From MFD04580-c1 sp963702995 (lineage in GTDB: Bacteria > Planctomycetota > Phycisphaerae > Tepidisphaerales > Tepidisphaeraceae), in NCBI GenBank assembly GCA_963702995.1, contig OY969783.1, forward strand, positions 6,448,001 to 6,512,000: a stretch of DNA of 64,000 nt, read 5' to 3'. The notes under the pieces are model-generated. The model was not told the origin of the DNA. It did not search any database and saw only the letters and a list, made by a program, of their open reading frames with translations. A program made the position numbers and the translations under genes. This document shows, one piece after another, positions 56,727-64,000 of this stretch. The stretch's first letter is position 1. Every line of letters begins with the position of its first letter.

Positions 56727-57065
56727 ATGGAAGACATATCTCATAGTTATCGGTCTCGTTGCGCGATCGACTGTGGAGCGGTCAAGATTCGCCGTGGTTC
56801 CTTAGTCGTCAGTTGCCTGACGATGGCATTGGCGATCGCGTCATTTGTCGCCGTGGGCGTCTGCTTCGTGAGGGACGGTTCTGCATCGGGCGCGTCGGTC
56901 GAACTCCACTGCGTCGCAATCATTATCGGACTGACCAATTCTGTTATCGGTTGGTCTATGGCGCTGTTTACCCCCACCCAGGGATGGAAGGGGGCAAGGA
57001 CGTACATTCTGATCCTCAGCGGCGCGGTGGTGATGGCTTTGCCGGTGGGCGTCCGCGCGTCATAG
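56727..57065 (+). CDS. Small hypothetical membrane protein
   Basis: A 112-residue protein from ATG 56727 with a short charged N-terminus and three hydrophobic segments (about residues 28-50, 61-80 and 92-108; for example VSCLTMALAIASFVAVGVCF). No family was recognised. A segment TPTQGWKG between helices two and three is a cytoplasmic or periplasmic loop. The ribosome site is poor. GC content is lower than in its neighbours, which may reflect acquisition or simply a weakly selected gene. It is divergent from the ferredoxin gene with 97 bases between starts. Confidence 0.5.
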   Translation: MEDISHSYRSRCAIDCGAVKIRRGSLVVSCLTMALAIASFVAVGVCFVRDGSASGASVELHCVAIIIGLTNSVIGWSMALFTPTQGWKGARTYILILSGAVVMALPVGVRAS

Positions 57066-57196
57066 CGGATCGGCAACAATGGCGACCGCTCTTCGGGCTC
57101 CTCAAGAACACCTCCAGACCCCTTTTTGATCGGCGGATTGATGTCGGGGGGCGGGGGTGATACGGTTCCGGCACGACACATCCAAAGGAGACGAGC

Positions 57197-58183
57197 ATGA
57201 ATCGAATCGTTGCCTTGATCTGCTGCGGCCTCTTTGCCGGACGGGCTTTCGGGCAGGAGAGCGCGCCGATGGCGCCGGCGGATCTGCCGGGCAGTGGCCT
57301 CGCACAACATTCGTTCTTCTACGCCGGCGAAGACAAGGTTCAGCGGCTCAGCATCGTCAAGGACGGCAAGATCGCCTGGTCCCACACGATGCCGGATTCC
57401 AAAGGGGAGATCAGCGACGCCTTCCTCAGGGCCAACGGGAACATCCTCTTCGCCCATCAGTTCGGGGTGACAGAGATCTCGCCCGAGAAGTCGATCGTCT
57501 GGCACATGGATGCGCCGGCCGGCTGCGAAATCCACACGGCGCAGCCGCTCGCGGGGGATCGGGTTCTGTTCGTGCAGAACGGCGCCGAGCCGATGCTGAA
57601 AGTGATGAACAAGGTCACCGGCAAGATCGACCTGGAATTCCCCCTCCCCGTGAAGAACCCCAAGAGCGTCCATGGCCAGTTCCGCCATGCCCGGATGACC
57701 GACAAAGGGACGTTCCTCGTCGCCCACATGGACCTCGGCAAAGTCGCCGAGTATGACGCGGCCGGCAAGGAGGTCTGGGCGGTTGAAGCCCCCTCCCCCT
57801 GGTCAGCCACCCGCCTCGCGAACGGCAATACGCTCATCGCCAGCAACAAGAACATCGTCCGCGAGGTCGATCACGACGGGAAGACGATCTGGGAGCTCAC
57901 CCAGGCCGACATCCCCGACTACAAGCTGCTCGGCACACAGACCGCCGTTCGACTCGCCAACGGCAATACGATCGTCAATAACTGGTTGAACAACTGGTCG
58001 AAGAAGCTCGATCTCAACAACGCGCCGGTGCAGGCGATCGAAGTGACGCCGGAAAAGAAGGTGGTCTGGGCGCTGCGAAGCTGGAAAGGGCCCGCCGACC
58101 TGGGGCCGGCGACCACGATTCAACTGCTGGATGAGCCGGCGCTGGCGGATAACCTTCAACTGCCCGCGCCGCCTGCGAAATGA
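57197..58183 (+). CDS. Exported PQQ-like / arylsulfotransferase-like beta-propeller
   Basis: A 328-residue protein with a signal peptide (IVALICCGLFAGRAFGQ). The propeller is built from short blades such as FLRANGNILFAHQFGVTEIS, KVAEYDAAGKEVWAVEAP, ATRLANGNTLIASNKNIVREVD and AVRLANGNTIVNNWLNNW. The T-R-L-A-N-G-N-T-L repeat is like that of ASST-type six-bladed propellers and related planctomycete scaffolds. No catalytic His pair of true arylsulfotransferase could be confirmed. AAAGGAG lies five bases before the ATG. Its stop overlaps the start of the next gene by four bases (ATGA), so it leads the following four-gene set. Intact. Confidence 0.82.
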   Translation: MNRIVALICCGLFAGRAFGQESAPMAPADLPGSGLAQHSFFYAGEDKVQRLSIVKDGKIAWSHTMPDSKGEISDAFLRANGNILFAHQFGVTEISPEKSIVWHMDAPAGCEIHTAQPLAGDRVLFVQNGAEPMLKVMNKVTGKIDLEFPLPVKNPKSVHGQFRHARMTDKGTFLVAHMDLGKVAEYDAAGKEVWAVEAPSPWSATRLANGNTLIASNKNIVREVDHDGKTIWELTQADIPDYKLLGTQTAVRLANGNTIVNNWLNNWSKKLDLNNAPVQAIEVTPEKKVVWALRSWKGPADLGPATTIQLLDEPALADNLQLPAPPAK

Positions 58184-59031
58184 CCTTTAGATCATGGGGA
58201 TCTTGCGTGGAAGCTGAACAATCGTCCGCATCGGATGGGGTCGCCGGGCGGCCGGTTCGAGGGCGCGGCCGCTCCGTCGTTCTGGGGCTGATGCTGCTCC
58301 TTCTCGCCGCGTCACTACCGCTCAATTTCTTCTTCTATCGCGAAGCGACGAACAACTATCGCCGCATCAGCGAGGTGGAGCTTGACCCGTACGGGCTTCG
58401 GCACCCAGCGTACCCATCGACGCAGGGAAGCGACGGCGCCGGGCACTGGGCGCGGCCAGCGATTGTCCTCCTCGGCGACTCCCGAGCACGGGGATGGCGG
58501 CCGCCTGAGATCGAGGGGTACCAGTTTATCAATCGGGGGATCGTGAACCAGACGACGGCCCAAGTGCTCGGCCGCTATGACGCGCACGTCGCGCCGCTCT
58601 CCCCGCGGGTCGTTGTCGTCGAAGCGGGCGTGAACGATCTCAAGGCGATCCCGCTTTTCCGCGATCGCCGGGCGGAGATCGTCGCGAACTGCGAGTCCAA
58701 TCTCCAGGAGATGGTCAGCCGAGCGACCGGGCAGGGGGCGACGGTGATCCTGGCAACCATCTTCCCCACCGGTCACGTCCCGATGGAGCGGCGGCTCGTC
58801 TGGTCGCCCGATATCGAGAAGGCGGTCGAAGAGGTGAACGACCGCCTTCGCGCCCTCGCCTCCGACCGGGTGATCGTCCTCGACGCCTGGAAGCTCCTCG
58901 AGCAAAACGGCCAGCTCCGCGAAGGCTACGGCGTCGATACACTCCACCTCAACGCGGCCGGATATGCCGTGTTGAACGCCGAGCTGGTGAAGATCCTGAA
59001 GGCGAGGCCGTTTCCGCCGGGAACGAAGTGA
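58180..59031 (+). CDS. Membrane-anchored SGNH/GDSL hydrolase
   Basis: A 283-residue intact protein. One hydrophobic segment (residues 33-52) anchors or exports it. SGNH motifs: IVLLGDSRARGW (Ser 101), FINRGIVNQTTAQVLGRY, EAGVNDLK (Asn) and GVDTLHLNAAGY (Asp and His near 257-262). It is probably an esterase or acetyl hydrolase acting outside the membrane. It overlaps the upstream propeller gene by ATGA, indicating coupled translation, and precedes a sulfatase by 29 bases. An association of SGNH hydrolases with sulfatases is common where decorated sugars are stripped of ester groups. Confidence 0.88.
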   Translation: MTFRSWGSCVEAEQSSASDGVAGRPVRGRGRSVVLGLMLLLLAASLPLNFFFYREATNNYRRISEVELDPYGLRHPAYPSTQGSDGAGHWARPAIVLLGDSRARGWRPPEIEGYQFINRGIVNQTTAQVLGRYDAHVAPLSPRVVVVEAGVNDLKAIPLFRDRRAEIVANCESNLQEMVSRATGQGATVILATIFPTGHVPMERRLVWSPDIEKAVEEVNDRLRALASDRVIVLDAWKLLEQNGQLREGYGVDTLHLNAAGYAVLNAELVKILKARPFPPGTK

Positions 59032-59060
59032 TCGCAGCGGCATCAATGAAGGTAAAAACG

Positions 59061-60490
59061 ATGCGAGGAACCGCCCGGCTGGGGTTGACGACCCTCATCA
59101 TAGCGGCCTGGTTGTCAGCGGCCGGTGCTCCCGCGCAGGCTAGACGCCCAGGCGGCCGAACATCGTGTTTGTCCTGGCGGATCAATGGCGGGCGCAGGCT
59201 TTCGGTTATGCCGGAGACCCAAACGTCAAGACGCCTCACATCGACGCGCTGGAGCGGGAGAGCGCAAGGTTCGTCAACGCCGTCTCCAGCATCCCGGTCT
59301 GCAGCCCGATGCGGGCTTCGCTTCTGACCGGGCAGCGTGCGCTGACGCATGGTCTCTTCATGAACGACGCGCCGCTCAACCCCGACGCCGTGACGATCGC
59401 AAAGGTGCTCGGCAAGGCGGGGTACGACACCGGGTACATCGGCAAATGGCACGTGGACGGCCACGGCCGCTCGAGCTTCATCCCGCCCGAGCGGCGGCAG
59501 GGGTTCGACTATTGGAAGGTGCTGGAATGCACCCACGACTACAACCATTCCGACTACTATGCCGACGGCCCGGAGAAGCGAACGTGGCCCGGTTACGATG
59601 CGGCCGCCCAGACGCAAGACGCGGCCCAGTATGTTCGCGCTCACGCCGCCAGCGGCAAGCCATTCGTGTTGTTCCTCGCCTGGGGCCCTCCGCACGACCC
59701 GTACCAGACCGCCCCGGCTCAATATCGGGCGATGTATGACCCGGCGACGCTGACGCCGCCTCCGAACGTCCCCGAAGCCATCCGCGACGCCGTCCGCAAG
59801 CGGATGGCGGGCTACTATGCCCACTGCTCGGCGCTGGACGACTGTATGGGCTCGCTCTGGCAGGCGTGCCGCGAGGCGGGGGTCGAGGAGGATACGATCC
59901 TGGCCTTCAGCGCCGATCACGGCGACCTGCTCGGCTCGCACGGCGCGTTCAACAAGCAGCAGCCGTACGAGGAGTCGGTGCGGGTGCCGCTTCTCTTCCA
60001 CTACCCCCGGCGGCTCGGCCGCGAGGGGAAGCGCCTGCCGGCGGCGATCGGCACGGGAGACCTGATGCCAACCCTGTTGGGCCTTTGCGGCGTCCCCGCG
60101 CCCACCACCGTCGAGGGGCGCGACTTTTCGGGTTACATTGCCGGCGGGAAGAGCCCCTCGGATGATGTGTCGCTCATCCTCTGCCCGGCGCCGTTCGGAC
60201 AGTGGAACCGCTTGATCGGCGGGAAAGAATATCGCGCCGTGCGCACCGCGCGTTACACGTACGCCCGCGACCTGAACGGCCCATGGCTCCTGTTCGACAA
60301 CGAGAAAGACCCTTACCAGATGGATAATCTGGTCGGTCACTCGGACCAGGCTGCGCTGATGAAGGAACTGGACCACGCGCTCCAACTCAAGCTCGACGCC
60401 GCGGGCGACGCCTTCCTGCCGGCCGGCCGCTACATCGAAAAGTGGGGCTATCACCTCGACAAGACGGGCACGATCCCCTACACGAACTGA
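59061..60490 (+). CDS. Exported sulfatase (frameshifted near the N-terminus)
   Basis: About 475 residues. Signal peptide TARLGLTTLIIAAWLSAAGA, then a break near 59150 before RPNIVFVLADQWRAQAFGY. The active-site motif VCSPMRASLLTG has the formylglycine Cys (C-x-P-x-R). IGKWHVDGHG, LFLAWGPPHDPY and FSADHGDLLGSHG with a following SVRVPLLF are the metal- and substrate-site blocks. The FGYAGDPNVKTPHID and SADHGD variants fit the group of heparan/choline-type sulfatases more than AtsA. ATG 59061 has AAGG upstream; 59046 is an alternative. Fourth member of the co-directional set after the SGNH gene; 20 bases separate it from the next sulfatase. Confidence 0.88.
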
Positions 60491-60510
60491 AAGCCTGCCC
60501 CGGGAGCGCG

Positions 60511-62037
60511 ATGATAAATACGATTGAACGGGCGCTGATTTTCGCGGCGTCGCTCCTTGGGGGGTACTTCGCCACGACGCTGCACGCGGCCGACGCGCCA
60601 ACGCGGCCGAACATCGTCTACATCCTCTGCGACGATCTGGGCTACGGCGACGTCCACGCGCTCAACCCCGAGCGCGGCAAGATCCCCACTCCCCACATCG
60701 ACAAGCTCATCTCGCAGGGGATGGCCTTCACGGACGCCCACGCCGGGTCCTCCGTCTGCACGCCCAGCCGCTATGGGATCCTTACGGGGCGCTACTGCTG
60801 GCGAACGCGCCTGCAATCCAACGTCCTGTCGGGGGAGAGCCCGCCGCTCATCGCCCCGGGTCGGCTCACCGTCGCGACGCTCCTGAAGGAAAGCGGGTAC
60901 GTCACGGCCTGCCTGGGGAAGTGGCACCTGGGGCTCAAGTTCGACGAGAAGACCTTCGGGCCAATCGAGGATGGGCCGCTTCAGCATGGGTTCGATCAAT
61001 TTTTCGGGATCAGCGCCTCGCTCGACATGCCGCCGTTTGCGTTTATCGAGCAGGATCATTTCACGCAGCGGCCGTCGGCTATCAAAAAGTGGGTGCGATC
61101 CGGCGCGGCGGCGCCCGACTTCGAAGCCGTGGATGTTCTGCCGGCCCTGACGCGGCGGGCCGCCGACTACATCGCCGCCCGCGCGGCGGACGCGAAGGCG
61201 GGCAAGCCCTTCTTCCTCTATCTTGCCCTCACGTCTCCGCACACACCGCTCGTCCCGTCGGCATCGTGGCAGGGGAAGAGCCCCCTGGGGCCTTATGGCG
61301 ACTTCGTGATGCAGACCGACTGGAGCACGGGCCAGGTGCTCCAGGCATTGGACGACGCCGGTATCGCCGACAACACGCTGGTGATCTTTACGAGCGATAA
61401 CGGCTGCGCTCCGTATATCGGGGTGGCCAGGCTGGAAGAGCAGGGGCATTTCCCCAGCGCCCGGTTCCGCGGCTACAAGGCCGACATCTGGGACGGCGGG
61501 CACCGCATTCCCTTCGTCGCGCGGTGGCCGGGGAAGGTGGCGGCCGCGTCGCACTCCGACCAGCTTGTCTGCCTGACAGACTTCATCGCCACCTGCTCTG
61601 AACTGATCGGCCGCAAGCTGCCCGAGACCGCGGGGGAGGACAGCGTCAGCCTGCTTCCGGCGCTGCTGGGGAAAGCCTCCAGCCCGCTGCGCGAGGCGGT
61701 GGTACACCATTCCATCAACGGCCTCTTCGCGATCCGCCAGGGGAACTGGAAATTGGAGTTGTGCGCCGGCTCGGGCGGCTGGGGGAAGCCCGGGGACGCC
61801 GAAGCCGCTCGGCAGGGGCTCCCGTCCGTTCAGCTTTACGACATGGCAAACGATGTCTCGGAGAAAAACAACGTGCGGTCGGCCAACCCGGACGTCGTGG
61901 CGCGGCTCACTCGGCTTCTGGAGAAGTACATCGCCGACGGCCGCAGCACCCCCGGCACCCCGCAGACGAACGACGCGCCGATCGAGATCCACAAGCGGCC
62001 GACCAGCCGGCCGGCAAAGGGGACCGTGCGGGAGTAG
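60511..62037 (+). CDS. Exported arylsulfatase A-like sulfatase
   Basis: An intact 508-residue protein. Signal peptide IERALIFAASLLGGYFATTLHAAD, then RPNIVYILCDDLGYGDV. The active site is VCTPSRYGILTG, followed by RYCWRT as in arylsulfatase A / galactosamine-6-sulfatase-type enzymes. Further blocks are CLGKWHLGL, LYLALTSPHTPL and IFTSDNGCAPY with RGYKADIWDGGHRIPF. It most likely removes sulfate esters from a sugar polymer or aromatic substrate in the periplasm. GGGAG precedes ATG 60511. It is the last gene of the propeller-SGNH-sulfatase-sulfatase set and converges with the histidine kinase. Confidence 0.92.
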   Translation: MINTIERALIFAASLLGGYFATTLHAADAPTRPNIVYILCDDLGYGDVHALNPERGKIPTPHIDKLISQGMAFTDAHAGSSVCTPSRYGILTGRYCWRTRLQSNVLSGESPPLIAPGRLTVATLLKESGYVTACLGKWHLGLKFDEKTFGPIEDGPLQHGFDQFFGISASLDMPPFAFIEQDHFTQRPSAIKKWVRSGAAAPDFEAVDVLPALTRRAADYIAARAADAKAGKPFFLYLALTSPHTPLVPSASWQGKSPLGPYGDFVMQTDWSTGQVLQALDDAGIADNTLVIFTSDNGCAPYIGVARLEEQGHFPSARFRGYKADIWDGGHRIPFVARWPGKVAAASHSDQLVCLTDFIATCSELIGRKLPETAGEDSVSLLPALLGKASSPLREAVVHHSINGLFAIRQGNWKLELCAGSGGWGKPGDAEAARQGLPSVQLYDMANDVSEKNNVRSANPDVVARLTRLLEKYIADGRSTPGTPQTNDAPIEIHKRPTSRPAKGTVRE

Positions 62038-62077
62038 CGGCTCGCCGTATACCCGAAGCCCTAAGGTCCGGCTCCAC

Positions 62078-64000
62078 TTAGCTCATTCGCCCGGTGAGGC
62101 TTGCGCAGACAGTCAGCAGCTCCGCCGGCTCCACCGGCTTCGCCACGTGCATGCGATACCCGGCGCAGCGCGCGCGCTGGCGATCTTCGGAACGGGCGAA
62201 CGCCGTGAGCGCGATCGCAGGGGTCTTCCCGCCGCGATCGGGAGGCAGCGACGCGCACTTTGCGGATCAAGTCGTACCCGTCCTCCCCCGGCATGCCGAT
62301 GTCGCTGACGAGCAGGACCGGCCGCTCGCGTTGGAGGGTTTCGAACGCCTCCGCCGCCGAGGCGGCCGTCAGCACGTTCGCGCCGCGTTCGCTGAAGATG
62401 CGAGCGAGCATCTCGCGCGCGTCGGCGTCATCGTCCACGACCAGGACGGACAGCGCCTTGAGGCTGGGCAACTCCCCGCCGAACGTCTCGGCCCAGGTGG
62501 GTCGCGGGTGCGGGCGGCCGTCGCCGTTCCCGTCGCCGTCCACCCGGGGCGTCGCCGCGGCGACTGGGAGCGGCAAGGCCATCGTGAACGTGCTGCCGCC
62601 CCCTTTTCCGGGGCTCTTGGCGCGGACCGAGCCGCCGTGCAGCTCGGCGATCTGCTTCACAATGCTTAGCCCCAGCCCAAGCCCGCCGTGCTTCCGCGTG
62701 GTGGAGGCGTCGGCCTGTCGGAAGCGTTCGAACACGTGCGGCAGGAACTCCGGCTCGATCCCTTCGCCGGTATCCGCGACGCTCAGCTCCAGGTGAGAGT
62801 TCACGCGCTCCAGCACAATCTGCACGCGCCCGCTTCGAGGGGTGAACTTGATCGCGTTGGTCAGCAGGTTCCAGACGACCTGCTGAAGGCGCCCGGGGTC
62901 CCCGGAGACAGGCCCCGCGTGCGGGTCGATCACCTTGACCAGCCGCACCCCCTTGGCCTCGGCCGCCGGATACACCGACTGGATCGCCTGCTCCACCACG
63001 TCAGCGAGCGACACGCGCTGCACCTCCAGCCGCACCTTTCCGGAGATGATGCGGCTCATGTCCAGAAGGTCTTCGATCATCTGGGTCTGGGCCGCGCGTT
63101 TCGCTCGATCGTCGCCAGGCCCTGGGCCAGGTCCTCGTCGTCCGGCGGGCCGCTTCGAAGGATCTGCGACCACCCCAGGATCGCGTTCAGCGGCGTGCGC
63201 AGCTCGTGGCTTAACGTGGCGAGGAACTCATCCTTCATCCGGCTGACCCGCTCGGCCTCTTCGCGCGCGTGTCGCTCGGCGGCCAGCATCTTTTCATTCC
63301 GATCCTGCGCCGCCTTGAGTTCGGTCACGTCCAGCGTTACCCCGTCAAACCGGGTCGGCGCGCCGCCGGCGTCAAAATAGGCGCGGCCCTTGGCCCGAAC
63401 CCACCGGACCCGACCTTCAGGCGAGACGGTGCGATACTCCACGTCGTACGGCTCGCCGCCGTAGACCGCGCGATGGACGGCCTTCCGCGTCGGCTCGCGA
63501 TCGTCGGGGTGCAGGATGGAGTAGAAGAGGTCAAAGTTGACTTCGGCGTCCGGCGGCAGCCAGAAATGCTCCTTGCACGTGGTGTTCCAAAGGATCCGGC
63601 CAAGCGGCAGCGGGCAATAGAACGTCCCCAATTCCCCCGCGGCCACCGAGATCGCCAGCCGCTCTTCGCTCTCCTGAAGCGCGGGTCACCCGAGCGCGCT
63701 CGATCGATTCCCAGCATCGACTGGCCACCAGCGTCACGGTCTCGATCTCGTTGGCCCTCCAGGCCCGGGGTGCGAGGTTGTGGACCGCCAGGATCGCCAC
63801 CAGCCGCCCGTCCTTCACCAGCGGCGCGGCGATGAACGCCCCGATCTGAAGCGATGCGAATCGCGCCCGCTCGGCGGGCGACAGAGCCGGGCCCGAGGTA
63901 TCCGGCTGGACGCACGGCCGATTGGCTCGGACCGCCTCAATGTGCGCGTCGCCAAAGTCCGAGATCCGATAGCGGCCGGCGATGCTCGGCACGCCCGGAG
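62078..64000 (-). CDS. Hybrid sensor histidine kinase, GAF-PAS-HisKA-HATPase-REC (5' end outside window, frameshifted)
   Basis: The gene runs off the right edge. From the N-terminal side: a GAF domain (FASLQIGAFIAAPLVKDGRLVAILAV), a PAS/PAC domain (HPDDREPTRKAV, VEYRTVSPEGRVRWV), HisKA with the phosphoacceptor His in SHELRTPLNAILGW, an ATPase domain (NLLTNAIKF, DTGEGIEPEF, GLGLGLSIVKQI), then a receiver with LVVDDDAD, phosphoacceptor Asp in LVSDIGMPGEDG and a late AKPVEP Lys. Frame changes occur near 63690, 63110 and 62240; bridging the last gives ALTAFARSEDRQRAR and a stop at 62078. No membrane segment is visible, so sensing is probably cytoplasmic. Signal and target are unknown. Confidence 0.87.

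Noticed and set aside
60478..61992. A 504-residue open frame opposite the last sulfatase
   Set aside because: Antisense of an intact sulfatase with clear active-site motifs on the plus strand.
1..64000. tRNA or rRNA genes
   Set aside because: No cloverleaf with a GTTCRAnYC T-arm or rRNA-like conserved stretch was found on visual inspection; a covariance search would be decisive.

Overview
The window looks like chromosomal DNA from a high-GC member of the Planctomycetota, possibly of a Phycisphaerae-type lineage. The evidence is the density of families concentrated in that phylum: planctomycete cytochrome-type proteins (DUF1549/DUF1553 and DUF1587/DUF1592/DUF1588/DUF1585), Tat-exported DUF1501 and DUF1552 proteins, several Cys-type sulfatases, PQQ-like propellers, and a large FG-GAP surface protein with an LExR-type N-terminal motif. 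I saw no transposase, phage gene, CRISPR array, rRNA or tRNA.

Layout. 1-6.4 kb: housekeeping and envelope genes (RluA-type pseudouridine synthase end, two tandem tatA genes, a secretin-N-domain protein, proC, DoxX, an alpha/beta hydrolase, purN). 6.4-13.1 kb: ileS, then a roughly 1040-residue secreted FG-GAP/DUF11/Calx-beta protein. 13.1-18.6 kb: a TetR-MFP-RND efflux operon on the minus strand. 18.8-20.2 kb: a CLC antiporter with fluoride-type signatures. 20.5-32.2 kb: a sulfatase, a DUF1549/DUF1553 + DUF1501 pair, a cytochrome-WD40 protein, a PQQ-like propeller, a XylR-type regulator and an orphan lipoprotein. 32.6-40.4 kb: two successive DUF1592-family + DUF1552 pairs. 40.4-49.3 kb: a GH13-family protein, a Sel1-repeat protein, an SDR, a sulfatase, a double-thioredoxin protein, a tiny lipoprotein and an MBL-fold hydrolase. 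49.7-55.4 kb: a third DUF1552 + DUF1592-family pair, the latter unusually long. 55.4-62.0 kb: an SGNH hydrolase, a ferredoxin, a small membrane protein, then a co-directional set of propeller, SGNH hydrolase and two sulfatases. 62.1-64.0 kb: a hybrid histidine kinase truncated by the window edge.

How the genes fit together. Four separate loci pair a large CxxCH-bearing exported protein with a Tat-signal DUF1501/DUF1552 protein. With four sulfatases, two SGNH hydrolases, propellers and a sugar-type regulator, this suggests an envelope system for taking apart sulfated or esterified polymers that also involves a redox step. That role is inference: the families are known but their biochemistry is not. 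The two tatA genes and the double-thioredoxin protein could support export and redox maturation of these proteins.

Caveat on sequence quality. About half of the larger genes carry single-base frameshifts in otherwise well-conserved proteins, several of them at G/C homopolymers. Most are probably assembly or sequencing indels, so disrupted genes are listed as one CDS across the break with the break position stated. Intergenic DNA is rich in small repeats: three heptamer-repeat loci, a GC-rich palindromic element of about 113 bp in two full copies and one partial copy, and two large perfect inverted repeats.
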